From Verrucomicrobiota bacterium (GTDB lineage Bacteria > Pseudomonadota > Gammaproteobacteria > Nevskiales > Nevskiaceae), in contig CAJCJI010000193.1 of the NCBI GenBank assembly GCA_903970595.1, forward strand, positions 1 to 45,290: a stretch of DNA of 45,290 nucleotides. The letters run 5' to 3'. Position numbers and translations under genes: made by a program. Positions 35,892 to 43,719 of this stretch are shown here, piece after piece (the first letter of the stretch is position 1; each line of letters begins with the position of its first letter). Under the pieces are notes generated by a model, which had not been told where the DNA came from, made no database searches, and saw nothing but the letters and a program-made list of their open reading frames with translations.

Positions 35892-36869
35892 CTACTGTGA
35901 CCCTACCTGAGTCGCGGGCGCATAATCTCCCTGATCGTTTCGGCACCATAGTTCGGTTGCGTTGTCGGTCTGTCCTGCAACATTAGCCGTCGTAGTGATG
36001 TTCCTACACATATGCACCGATGCCGCGCCTGCACTGCCAGTATATTGAGCGGCATCTGCGGCGTTCGGTAACGGGCTAGTTGTATCTACTTGGGAAGTTG
36101 ATGGCTCCGGTGTTGAAGCCCCATCGTTCCCGGTGGCAACAGGCGCCGGTGCGGCAACGGTACCGACGGGAGCAGCACCAGTGGCTACTGCTGGATTTGG
36201 CGTTGGATAATACCCGTTATACGCGGGAGCGGCAGGCGCAATAGTTGCTCCAGACGCCATTGCCGGATCTCCCGCTGCAAATGCTGCTGGATCGCCATCT
36301 TGCACGGGCAGGAAAACCACGTTCACTGGAGCAGGTGCCGACGCAACAACAATAACTTGCCTGGACACACCATCTGCTCCGATCCACACCGGGGTCATGG
36401 CGTAGCCACCAGCTAATGCCCGTTGACGCGCATCGTTGAGTTGGCGCCGATCCGCGACATTTTGAAATCCGCCCCAAACCGCGCAACCACCTATCGCAGC
36501 CCCCCCTCTCGAACACACAGCGATTCGGTTCGAAATTGGCATCCGACGCTGCGCAAATTGATTTACGGTCGGGCGGCCGCCCATAGGCCCACGAGAGCCA
36601 GCCATAGGTACCGCTGGTCCGCCCCGTGAGTATCCTTGCGGCATGTTGTTATACTTCGGAGCGCCTCCACCGTACGGCATCATTCCAGGGCTGGCGGGCA
36701 ACGGCATCGGGCGGGCCATACCCTGCGCCGGTGTGGGAGCTTGTGCTGACTTGGCTGGAGCCGGCGCTGACTTGGTTTGGGATGCAATAACACCTACGGA
36801 GGTGCCAAGTCCGATTCCAGCGAGCAACCACGCAATTGAGGCCCGCACGATCGTTCTTGACGTTTTCAT
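35892..36869 (-). CDS. Exported Ala/Pro/Gly-rich protein of unknown function (325 aa)
   Basis: Signal peptide (IVRASIAWLLAGIGLGTSVGVIA) from ATG 36869, which has GAGG about 11 nt upstream. The first 100 mature residues are low-complexity (Pro, Ala, Gly, Met), the centre (AVCSRGGAAIGGCAVWGGF, then ALAGGYAMTPVWIGADGVSRQVIVV) is ordered-looking with two Cys, a second Ala/Pro stretch follows, and the end has HMCRNI and ELWCRND, a second Cys pair. Probably secreted or periplasmic. No family recognised. GTG 36899 would add ten residues. Confidence 0.6.
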   Translation of the reverse strand: MKTSRTIVRASIAWLLAGIGLGTSVGVIASQTKSAPAPAKSAQAPTPAQGMARPMPLPASPGMMPYGGGAPKYNNMPQGYSRGGPAVPMAGSRGPMGGRPTVNQFAQRRMPISNRIAVCSRGGAAIGGCAVWGGFQNVADRRQLNDARQRALAGGYAMTPVWIGADGVSRQVIVVASAPAPVNVVFLPVQDGDPAAFAAGDPAMASGATIAPAAPAYNGYYPTPNPAVATGAAPVGTVAAPAPVATGNDGASTPEPSTSQVDTTSPLPNAADAAQYTGSAGAASVHMCRNITTTANVAGQTDNATELWCRNDQGDYAPATQVGSQ

Positions 36870-36928
36870 AAAAATGCTGTCCTCAAAGTGTTGACGCACT
36901 TACTACGGAAAACTATTGAGCGGTGAGC

Positions 36929-37063
36929 CTAGTTCATGCCGCGAGGTGTACGAGTAATAAATTCGCATTTATCCCAATGCGAAACTACCGCGACGATCCA
37001 GGCAGTAGGTGTCTTGCCTTTTTGTTCGGGCGGTAAAATGACCCTGTTCGGATTCGAGCTCAT
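36929..37063 (-). CDS. Small hypothetical protein in the island operon (44 aa)
   Basis: ATG 37063 to TAG 36929 on the minus strand, starting 12 bp after the lipoprotein stop and ending 59 bp before the Ala/Pro-rich gene. An AAGG lies across the upstream stop, about 10 nt from the ATG. The product begins MSSNPNRVILPPEQKGKTP, then TAWIVAVVSHWDKCEFI, with one Cys and no long hydrophobic stretch. Its place in the operon and plausible composition support coding. No family recognised. Confidence 0.5.
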   Translation of the reverse strand: MSSNPNRVILPPEQKGKTPTAWIVAVVSHWDKCEFITRTPRGMN

Positions 37064-37075
37064 TTTCTATTTGCC

Positions 37076-38044
37076 TTAGTGCACATTGCCAGTGCGATGC
37101 TTATTTCGTTCATCCGCTTCAAGTGCGATTGTCGCTTCTTCCAACTGCAGCAGATTAGCCGCAGCATCAGATCCAGCATTAGCCGCAACCTTGAAATAGT
37201 TCGCGGCCATTTTGTGATCTTGGCCAACACTCCTGCCGTTGGCATATAAGGTGCCGATTGCGATTTCAGCATCCACGGCATGAGGCCCATTCGGATACCA
37301 AGAAAGAAACTCGTTGTACCGATCAAGCGTGTTAGTGGCTTGGGCCCAATTGAATACGGCCCCTTCGTGCAAATTTTTAATGGCATCGTTGTTCAGAGCT
37401 GACGCATATACCGGGTCGTCACCAAACTGATACTTGATCATCTTCACTAAGGCGAAAATGTTGACGTCCGTAGGCGACTGCACTGCAGTGTCGTACGCAT
37501 TCTTGAACTCCATTACAGGCTGGATTACCACAAGGAAATTTGCATAATCGCGCATGGCCACATCGAGCTTTTGCGCATTGTCCGGTAGCACATCCTTGCG
37601 TGAGACCCAGTCGATTTTCAGTGCCGATCCATCGCCGATAAAGTCAAGAATCCTGTTCAGTTCTCCGGATGCAATTACCTTGTTCCATTGGGAAATTCGC
37701 AATTCAGCTTGATTGATTTGTATCGAAGCCCTTGTGTCGGGGTAAGCACCGCGGCCCTCAAGAACAGTAAGCGGCATCAATGCCGTTTCGAGGACTCCGT
37801 AGGTTCCTATCTGCGCTCCGTTATTCGGGGCAGCGCAGCCGTCAAAAACCAAGAGAGTCACAATGCCGATGCAGACCCAGCCGGCCTCATATTTGTCAAT
37901 TGATCGCGGCCAAACATTTCCAAAGCGTAACCATTTTTCCCACGAAGATGATTTAGAGACCGTAGGTGCACAGACTTGCTCGCTCGCAGCGTGCGAGTTC
38001 GGCAACGCTTTGATTGTCAAGCTAAAATAGCGCCGCCAAACCAT
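37076..38044 (-). CDS. TPR/Sel1-like lipoprotein (322 aa, start uncertain)
   Basis: A hydrophobic segment ending in a lipobox-like Cys (CIGIVTLLVFDGC AAP, about residue 76 from the chosen start) indicates a lipoprotein. The C-terminal part is helical with Sel1/TPR-type motifs: YNEFLSWYPNGPHAVDAEIAIGTLYANGRSVGQDHKMAANYFKVAANAGSDAAANLLQ. Such repeats mediate protein contacts. The lipobox is far from ATG 38044 and the frame stays open to 38233, so the start is not settled; no good site exists near the hydrophobic segment, and a 5' lesion is possible. It is the first sizeable gene of the island operon. Confidence 0.55.
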   Translation of the reverse strand: MVWRRYFSLTIKALPNSHAASEQVCAPTVSKSSSWEKWLRFGNVWPRSIDKYEAGWVCIGIVTLLVFDGCAAPNNGAQIGTYGVLETALMPLTVLEGRGAYPDTRASIQINQAELRISQWNKVIASGELNRILDFIGDGSALKIDWVSRKDVLPDNAQKLDVAMRDYANFLVVIQPVMEFKNAYDTAVQSPTDVNIFALVKMIKYQFGDDPVYASALNNDAIKNLHEGAVFNWAQATNTLDRYNEFLSWYPNGPHAVDAEIAIGTLYANGRSVGQDHKMAANYFKVAANAGSDAAANLLQLEEATIALEADERNKHRTGNVH

Positions 38045-38094
38045 TGCAGTGAACGGCCCCTGTAACTTCGCAGACTGCAACTGACCTAAGTCTC

Positions 38095-38230
38095 TCACTT
38101 TCGGTGAACTAGCTTCGACTGCGGTTCCCCTGAGTAGGCAGATTTGGGATCGCTGGCGTGCCGGAAGATGAGCACTACCCCATAACCGGCGATTCCCAGA
38201 AAGACAAATATTCCTACTTTGTGTAGACAT
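38095..38230 (-). pseudogene. Frameshifted small membrane protein
   Basis: ATG 38230 has GGGGA 8 nt upstream, but its own frame runs into the lipoprotein frame. The neighbouring frame, open 38229-38095, encodes a convincing membrane segment (KVGIFVFLGIAGYGVVLIFRH) with a polar tail ending in SKLVHRK and a TGA at 38097-38095. Joining the ATG to this frame needs a shift within the first four codons. It looks like an about 45-aa membrane protein gene with an indel, or a case of recoding. Confidence 0.4.
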
Positions 38231-38379
38231 CACGAGTTCCCCAAGCGCCCCTCAACTGCACAGTGAGGCAACTCTATTTGCGCGTCGTTGCGATTTTCGT
38301 CTGCGTCTTTAGCTTTAATTGAATATATGTCTCTGGATATAGCCTGTCTAGCTTCATGCGATCCATACCGTGTCGTCAA
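38230..38379 (-). CDS. Possible 49-aa leader protein of the island operon
   Basis: TTG 38379 to TGA 38230 on the minus strand; the stop shares a base with the ATG of the next small frame (TGATG). AGG lies 6 nt upstream of the TTG. The product begins MTTRYGSHEARQAISRDIYS and is hydrophilic throughout. A competing 30-aa frame (beginning MDRMKLDRLYPE) overlaps it. Coding is plausible from the linked stop/start, not proven. Confidence 0.3.
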   Translation of the reverse strand: MTTRYGSHEARQAISRDIYSIKAKDADENRNDAQIELPHCAVEGRLGNS

Positions 38380-38393
38380 AATGGCCTAGTTGG

Positions 38394-38418
38394 ACGCAAA
38401 TACGGAAATACGCAAATA
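38394..38418. repeat. Direct repeat ahead of the island operon
   Basis: ACGCAAATA occurs at 38394-38402 and 38410-38418, period 16, with a third partial AAATACG between them. It lies 15-40 bp upstream of the first small frame (TTG 38379), so it may be a regulator site or part of the promoter. The stretch 38420-38530 holds nothing else that I recognise. Confidence 0.35.
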
Positions 38419-38534
38419 AGTGCTGCACCAATCTGGCCTGTAGCGTAGCCACTAGGGGAAAGAACTTACTCATTCGCCACTCGTCAACCTCAAACGACCA
38501 CACGCTAACCACCCTCTAGCTCCACGTAGACCGG

Positions 38535-38540
38535 TATAAT
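38535..38540 (+). promoter_or_regulatory. Candidate -10 box for the permease gene
   Basis: Perfect TATAAT on the plus strand, 60 bp before the permease ATG. No good -35 lies 16-18 bp upstream (sequence there is ACCCTCTA), so strength or activator need is unknown. It sits at the right edge of the low-GC block. Confidence 0.4.
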
Positions 38541-38600
38541 GCTCAAATGCACGCTTTTTCACGGCCGGTCCAGGCACGCTGAGCGGGCACCCCGTCAACC

Positions 38601-40604
38601 ATGAACTTCCTCCGCGCGTTTCGCCGGCTGCTGCTCGGCGCCAAGCTCGACCCCCTCAATCCGCACACCCGGCAGCATATTGTGCTGGTGGCGTTCCTGG
38701 CCTGGATCGGCCTGGGCGCGGATGGTCTTTCCTCCGCCTGCTACGGCCCGGAAGAGGCGTTCCTGGCGCTGGGGGTGCATACCCACCTGGGGCTCTACCT
38801 GGCGCTGGCCACGGCGCTGACCGTGTTCGTCATCGCCCTGGCCTACAACCAGGTGATCGAGCTGTTCCCTTCCGGCGGCGGCGGCTACAAGGCGGCAACC
38901 CGCCTGATCGGCCCGTTTGCCGGCCTGGTCTCCGGCTCGGCCCTGATCGTGGACTATGTGCTGACCATCACCATCTCGGTGGCCAGCGCCGCGGATGCGG
39001 TATTCAGCCTGCTGCCGGCCGACTGGCAGGCCTACAAGTTCATCAGCGAACTGGCGCTGGTGGGCCTGCTGATCCTGCTCAACCTGCGCGGCATGAAGGA
39101 ATCGATCCAGATCCTGCTGCCGATCTTCCTGGGTTTTTTCTTCAGCCACGCGGTGCTCATCGGCTACGGCATCGCCGCCAAATCCGAACTGCTCGACACC
39201 CTGATGCCCGAGACCCTGCGCCAGACCGACGAGTTGTTCAAGGAATCGGGCTGGCTGTTCACGGTGTCCCTGTTCCTCAAGGCCTACTCGCTGGGCGGCG
39301 GCACCTATACCGGCATCGAAGCGGTTTCCAACAACATCAACATGCTGGCCGAACCGCGCGTGCGCACCGGCCACCTCACCATGTTCTACATGGCCACCTC
39401 GCTGGCCTTCACGGCGGGAGGCATCATCCTGCTGTACCTGCTATGGCAGGCGGCGCCGGTGGAAGGACAGACGCTCAACGCCGTCACCTTCAAGCAGATC
39501 ATCGAGAGCCTGGGCTTCGGCTCCCCGGACCTGAACGCGGTGATCCTGGCCCTGACCCTGGGCCTGGAAGGCGGCCTGCTGCTGGTGGCGGCGAATACCG
39601 GCTTTCTCGGCGGCCCCGCGGTGATGGCCAACATGGCGGCCGACCGCTGGGTGCCTCGGCAGTTCCGGCAGCTGTCCAGCCGAATGGTGACGCAGAACGG
39701 CGTCCTGATGATGGGTGGCGCGGCGCTGCTGATCCTACTGTGGAGCCACGGCGCGGTGTCGCTGCTGGTGGTGCTGTACAGCATCAACGTGTTCCTGACG
39801 TTTTCCCTGTCGCTGTACGGGTTGTGCAAACATTGGTGGGAGCAGCGCCGCTTCGTGCGCGGCTGGTGGCACCGGCTGGCCTTGTCCGGCCTGGGCCTGC
39901 TGGTGACCGGTTTCATCCTAGTGGTGACGATCGCCGAAAAATTCAGCGAGGGCGGCTGGATCACCTTGCTCATCACCAGCACGGTGGTGGCGGTGTGCAT
40001 CGCCGTGCGGCGGCACTACGAAGACGTGCAGTCGGCGATGGAGCGGGTCGACGACAGCTACTCCCTGCCGCTGACCTGGGACGACGACGCCGCTTCGCAG
40101 CCGCCCGACCCGACAAGGGAAACCGCGATCCTGTTCGTGGGCGGCAACCGCGGCGCCGGCATGCACATGCTGCAATGGGTCCTGCGCCAGTTTCCCGGAC
40201 GCTTTCACAACTTCGTCTTCGTCGCCGTGGGCGAGGTGGACAAGCAGGCTTTCGACAGCGCGCGCGCCATCAAGTCGCTGCAGGCGCGCATCGACAATTC
40301 ACTGCGCTATTTCTGCAGCTATTGCGTCCACCAGGGTTACGCCGCCACCTCGTACCAAGCCTATGGCGCCGACCCGCTGGAAGAACTGACGCAGCTGACG
40401 CAAAACGTGCTGAAGGACTTCCCGCGCAGCATCTGCTTCGCCAGCAAGCTGTTTTTCGCCAAGGAGAGCCTGTGGCGGCGCCTGCTGCACAACCAGATGC
40501 CGCTGGCGATGCAACGGCGCATGGAACTGGCCGGCCAGGAAATGCTGATCGTGCCGGTGCATGTGCCGGACGTGCTGCCGCAGTCGCGGATGCCGATCAA
40601 GTGA
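38601..40604 (+). CDS. APC-superfamily permease, KimA/potassium importer-like (667 aa)
   Basis: Twelve or so helices. The start VLVAFLAWIGLGADGLSSACYGPEEAFLALG is the pattern of KimA-like APC transporters (the G-L-G-x-D-x-x-S-S-x-x-Y-G-P-E-E motif in TM1), followed by FPSGGGGYKAATRLIGPFAGLVSG and FLKAYSLGGGTYTGIEAVSNN. A cytoplasmic C-terminal domain of about 170 residues (from about 485) follows, as in KimA where it senses c-di-AMP; here its ligand is unknown. Potassium import is likely but amino-acid transport cannot be excluded. The ribosome site is weak. Confidence 0.78.
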   Translation: MNFLRAFRRLLLGAKLDPLNPHTRQHIVLVAFLAWIGLGADGLSSACYGPEEAFLALGVHTHLGLYLALATALTVFVIALAYNQVIELFPSGGGGYKAATRLIGPFAGLVSGSALIVDYVLTITISVASAADAVFSLLPADWQAYKFISELALVGLLILLNLRGMKESIQILLPIFLGFFFSHAVLIGYGIAAKSELLDTLMPETLRQTDELFKESGWLFTVSLFLKAYSLGGGTYTGIEAVSNNINMLAEPRVRTGHLTMFYMATSLAFTAGGIILLYLLWQAAPVEGQTLNAVTFKQIIESLGFGSPDLNAVILALTLGLEGGLLLVAANTGFLGGPAVMANMAADRWVPRQFRQLSSRMVTQNGVLMMGGAALLILLWSHGAVSLLVVLYSINVFLTFSLSLYGLCKHWWEQRRFVRGWWHRLALSGLGLLVTGFILVVTIAEKFSEGGWITLLITSTVVAVCIAVRRHYEDVQSAMERVDDSYSLPLTWDDDAASQPPDPTRETAILFVGGNRGAGMHMLQWVLRQFPGRFHNFVFVAVGEVDKQAFDSARAIKSLQARIDNSLRYFCSYCVHQGYAATSYQAYGADPLEELTQLTQNVLKDFPRSICFASKLFFAKESLWRRLLHNQMPLAMQRRMELAGQEMLIVPVHVPDVLPQSRMPIK

Positions 40605-40669
40605 GGCGGGAGGAGTGAGGCGCAAAAGCTGGAATGCTTGACAGCGCGCTACCCTGTCACAATGCTTTT

Positions 40670-40704
40670 CTCGCCTCTCGCCTCTCGCCTCTCGCCTCTC
40701 GCCT
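40670..40704. repeat. Heptanucleotide tandem repeat (CTCGCCT)x5
   Basis: Five exact 7-bp copies of CTCGCCT, then CTCGCTC, in the gap between the permease stop (40604) and the outer-membrane protein stop (40710). A length not divisible by three and pure repeats suggest slippage-prone DNA; it is outside coding sequence, so changes would touch only the message end. Confidence 0.85.
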
Positions 40705-40709
40705 CTCGC

Positions 40710-41420
40710 TCAGAACGTCATCCGCACACCCGCCCGCACATCGTCGGTCTCGGTACGATCGAAGTAGTACGAGTTGGTGTTGTGCAGATCGTCGTAGCGG
40801 TACTCGACGAAGCCCCAGGTCAGCGGCGCCATCGGCATCTCGAAGCCGACATTGAATTCCGGCCCCTGGCTGTTGTTCAGCTGCAGGTAACCGGTGCTGC
40901 CGTAGACGGAGAACCCGGGGAAACGCGTCTGCACGCCGACGTGAAAACCGACGCCGTCGTTGTTGCTGCGGTCGAGATTGCCATAGTCGGTGCCGGCGGA
41001 ATTGACGTGGACGAGCTGGTAGTCGTAGTGCACGTATTCAACCTTGCCGAACAGGTTGAGCGGCGCAGCCGGCAGGTGGATCACCATGCCGCCGCCGACG
41101 CGGCCCTGATCGATCTTTTCGCCGTAGTCCACCGAGCCGCCGGCAAGGCCGACGGCGGAGCCCGGTCCATTGCTCTGCGTCAGGTAGTTGTACTGGTAGC
41201 TGCCGCCGATGAAGAAATTCGGCGTCAGGCTCAGGCCCACTTGTATGCCGGCACCGCCGCCGCCCGGATCGACACCGGCCTGACTGTCGTTCTGGTCCAT
41301 GTAGGAACCGTACACCGCGACATTCGCATGCGGCACTATTCCGAATCCCTGCGCTTCGCCGGCACCGGAAACACACAGGATACCGGCCGCGGAACCGAGG
41401 ATCAGCAGCTTGTTCATCAT
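40710..41420 (-). CDS. Outer-membrane beta-barrel protein (236 aa)
   Basis: Signal peptide (LLILGSAAGILCVSGAGEA), then alternating amphipathic strands: NVAVYGSYMDQND, GIQVGLSLTPNFFIGGSYQYNYL, RVGGGMVIHL, LFGKVEYVHYDYQLV, FHVGVQTRFPGFSVYGSTGYLQL, WGFVEYRYDDL, and a C-terminal strand ending in aromatic Phe (DDVRAGVRMTF), the BAM recognition signature. It is an eight- to ten-strand porin-like or OmpA/OmpW-like barrel; no specific name. GGGAG precedes ATG 41420 by 7 nt. The 230-bp region upstream (41421-41650) has no gene I can support. Confidence 0.8.
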   Translation of the reverse strand: MMNKLLILGSAAGILCVSGAGEAQGFGIVPHANVAVYGSYMDQNDSQAGVDPGGGGAGIQVGLSLTPNFFIGGSYQYNYLTQSNGPGSAVGLAGGSVDYGEKIDQGRVGGGMVIHLPAAPLNLFGKVEYVHYDYQLVHVNSAGTDYGNLDRSNNDGVGFHVGVQTRFPGFSVYGSTGYLQLNNSQGPEFNVGFEMPMAPLTWGFVEYRYDDLHNTNSYYFDRTETDDVRAGVRMTF

Positions 41421-41650
41421 TTGACGCTCCCTGCAGCAAAACCCCTAGGCTTGCTTCCACCGCTCGGGGCTGACGGGGAAGACAGGCTGCCCCTCCCCGA
41501 CCCTGGAGTTCGAGGTCTGGACACGCAACCCGGCGCGATCCCTCGCGCGCCCTCAAGGTAGAGATGCGGGGCTGAATCCCAGCTGAATCGCCATGCTGCG
41601 AAAGGTAAACATCATGAGCAGGCCGCCTTGGGGGAAGCCGGGCGACCGGC

Positions 41651-42034
41651 TCAGTCGCGCAGCTGCAGCTCGCTTTCCTCGACCCGCCCCGCGCGCAGTG
41701 TCCAGGCGCGCAGTTGCAGCACCCCCTTGGTGGCCAGGGAGCTGGTCAGACGCAAGGCCTGCGGCTGCTCGCTGAAGTCCGCGGCGCCCGGCGCGGTCGG
41801 CTGGCCGGGCCGGTGCAGATAAACTGCCCAGAGCGTCCGCTGCCGTTCGCGCAGGTGCGTCATGGCGTCTTCCAGTGTGGCAGAGCCGAGCAGGGGCACA
41901 TACAGGTCGGGTTCGCGGCCCGCGCCGACGACTCCCGTGAAGGCGTGCTCGCCAGCAAGCTGCGCCTCGTGCAGCAGGCGGATGGCAAAACGCCGCGGCA
42001 TCGCGGGAATACCTTGAGGATTCGGCTCACTCAT
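41651..42034 (-). CDS. Degenerate JAMM/JAB-like protein (127 aa)
   Basis: Start ATG 42034 with AGAGG upstream, overlapping the moeB end by 8 bp. The layout follows the JAB1/MPN fold of bacterial Rri1/CysO-peptidase type: RFAIRLLHEAQLAGEHAFTGVVGA, then LWAVYLHRPGQPTAPGAADF, then LRLTSSLATKGVLQLRAWTL. At the metal site the expected H-x-H-P-...-S-x-x-D reads H-R-P-...-G-x-x-D, so one His and the Ser are lost. It may be a non-catalytic partner of the E1-like enzyme upstream. Coding is certain; the family call rests on the pattern and neighbour. Confidence 0.6.
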   Translation of the reverse strand: MSEPNPQGIPAMPRRFAIRLLHEAQLAGEHAFTGVVGAGREPDLYVPLLGSATLEDAMTHLRERQRTLWAVYLHRPGQPTAPGAADFSEQPQALRLTSSLATKGVLQLRAWTLRAGRVEESELQLRD

Positions 42035-42809
42035 CTGGACCTCTTTGCGCTTGAGTGCCGCAGACGCGGCAGTACGGATCACGCGGCACAGCCATCTTGC
42101 GCCAGCTCATGCGCAAGGCATCCCACACATGAAGCTGGCCTGCATCCTGGCCCAGGCCCAGCAGGTGCTTGATCGCCAGCAAGGCCTGCAAACTGCCGAC
42201 GACGCCCACCGTCGGACCCAGCACGCCGGCCTCTTCGCAGGTTTCCTGCGCCTCGCCCGCGGGCATGCCGGAGTCGCCGTCGTCGGGATTGGGATAGAGG
42301 CAGGCATAGCAGGCGCTGCCGCGCGCGGCGTCGAACAGGGCCAGCTGGCCTTCGAAGCGGATCGCGGCACCGGACACCAGCGGCTTGCGCGCGGCGACGC
42401 AAACCGCGTTCAGCGCCGCTCGGGTGGGGAAATTGTCGCTGCAGTCGAGCACGATGTCGGCCGCCTGGACTGCGGCGGCCAGTGCGGCGCCGTCGAGCGG
42501 ACCGGGCAGTAGTTCGATCACGGTTTCCGGATTGAGCGCACGCAGCGTGTCCGCAGCAGCGTCGAGCTTGGCACGGCCGATGTCTCCGCCGCGATACAGG
42601 ATCTGGCGCTGCAGGTTGGACGGTTCCACCCGATCGCGGTCGCTGAGCAGCAGGCGTCCCAGACCGGCTCCGGCCAGGTACAACGCCGCGGCCGAACCCA
42701 GGCCGCCGACCCCGATCACCAGGGCCGAGGAGTCCCGCAGCAACTGCTGGCCATTCACGCCCACCTCGCGCAGCACGATCTGCCTGGAGTAGCGCGCGAA
42801 ATCGCTCAT
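42027..42809 (-). CDS. moeB: HesA/MoeB/ThiF E1-like adenylyltransferase
   Basis: 260 aa. FARYSRQIVLREVGVNGQQLL start, nucleotide loop VIGVGGLGSAAALYLAGAGLG, then DRVEPSNLQRQILY with the catalytic Arg-Gln, LDCSDNFPTRAALN, and two zinc Cys pairs (CYAC and CRVCG). It activates the C-terminal Gly-Gly of a ubiquitin-like sulfur carrier such as MoaD or ThiS. The start overlaps the prmC stop (ATGA), making hemA-prfA-prmC-moeB one transcript. MoeB and ThiF cannot be told apart from sequence alone. Confidence 0.9.
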   Translation of the reverse strand: MSDFARYSRQIVLREVGVNGQQLLRDSSALVIGVGGLGSAAALYLAGAGLGRLLLSDRDRVEPSNLQRQILYRGGDIGRAKLDAAADTLRALNPETVIELLPGPLDGAALAAAVQAADIVLDCSDNFPTRAALNAVCVAARKPLVSGAAIRFEGQLALFDAARGSACYACLYPNPDDGDSGMPAGEAQETCEEAGVLGPTVGVVGSLQALLAIKHLLGLGQDAGQLHVWDALRMSWRKMAVPRDPYCRVCGTQAQRGPDE

Positions 42810-43639
42810 GGATCAAGGCCCCAGAGACCGATGGTGCAACGCTCGAGTCCGTTCAGGTCGCGCCGGGTTTCGACCTGGGCATAGCCGCGTTCACGCATCA
42901 GGCCGCGCACCAGATCGCCCTGCGCGGCGCCGTGCTCCAGCAGCAGCCCGCCGCCGGGCTTCAGGCAGGCCGGCGCCTCGTCGACGATGCGCCGCAAGGC
43001 CTCCAGCCCATCCGCGCCGGCGGTCAAGGCGCGGCGCGGCTCGAAGCGCAGCGCCGCCAGGTGGGGATCGCCCTCGGCGATATAGGGCGGATTCGAGGCG
43101 ATCAGGTCGAAGCGCTCGCCGGCCAGCGGTACCAGCCAGTCGCCCCGGCGAAACTCGAGCTGTTTCAAGCCGAGTCTCTCCGCGTTGTAACGGGCCTGGT
43201 CGAGCGCCTCTGCGGAAAAATCGGTGGCCACGATGCGCGCAGCGGGCTTCTCGCTGGCCAGCGCCAGCGCGATGGCGCCGCTGCCGGTGCCCAGGTCTGC
43301 AATTTGCGGCGCGCTGCAGTCGCTCAGCTGCTGCAGCGCCCATTCGACCAGAAACTCGGTGTCGGGGCGCGGGATCAGCACGGCCGGGCTGACCAGCAAG
43401 TCCAGGCTCCAGAACTCGCGCCGGCCGGTGAGATAGGCCACCGGCTCACCCAGGCGCCGCCGCTCGATGGATGCGGCGTAGCGCAGCGCCACCGCGGCGC
43501 TGAGCGACTGCTCCGCCCACACCACGAGACCGGCGCGATTGCAGTCCAGCAACTCGCACAGCAGCACTTCCGCATCCAGGCGCGCGCTGTCGCTGACCTC
43601 CCGCAGGGCTCCGGCCGCCCAGCTCAGCCAGTCGGCCAC
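42806..43639 (-). CDS. prmC: Release factor glutamine methyltransferase
   Basis: 277 aa from GTG 43639 (ADWLSWAAGAL, like the E. coli start), with a weak GGGA; TTG 43699 would add 20 residues. N-terminal helical domain RLDAEVLLCELLDCNRA, then REFWSLDLLVSPAVLIPRPDTE, AdoMet loop IADLGTGSGAIALALA and the catalytic SNPPYIAEGD. It methylates the Gln of the GGQ motif in RF1 and RF2; its substrate gene prfA is directly upstream. The larger reading frame that extends into prfA is out-of-frame sequence. Confidence 0.93.
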   Translation of the reverse strand: MADWLSWAAGALREVSDSARLDAEVLLCELLDCNRAGLVVWAEQSLSAAVALRYAASIERRRLGEPVAYLTGRREFWSLDLLVSPAVLIPRPDTEFLVEWALQQLSDCSAPQIADLGTGSGAIALALASEKPAARIVATDFSAEALDQARYNAERLGLKQLEFRRGDWLVPLAGERFDLIASNPPYIAEGDPHLAALRFEPRRALTAGADGLEALRRIVDEAPACLKPGGGLLLEHGAAQGDLVRGLMRERGYAQVETRRDLNGLERCTIGLWGLDP

Positions 43640-43719
43640 GCATCCCGGCGCATCGCCTTGCGGCGGCGCAACGGGCGGATTCAGTTCGGGCGGGTGCAAG
43701 ACTTGTGACCGGGCCGGTT

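Noticed and set aside
30964-38600. Integrase, transposase or attachment repeats at the low-GC block
   Set aside because: None were found by reading both strands and comparing the edges by eye, so the island claim rests only on composition and gene content.
40670-40704. CRISPR-like array
   Set aside because: Seven-base units with no spacers; a simple tandem repeat.
40638-41561. 307-codon plus-strand frame opposite the outer-membrane barrel
   Set aside because: Shadow of the barrel gene; the minus strand has signal peptide, ribosome site and terminal Phe. Its start runs through the heptanucleotide repeat.
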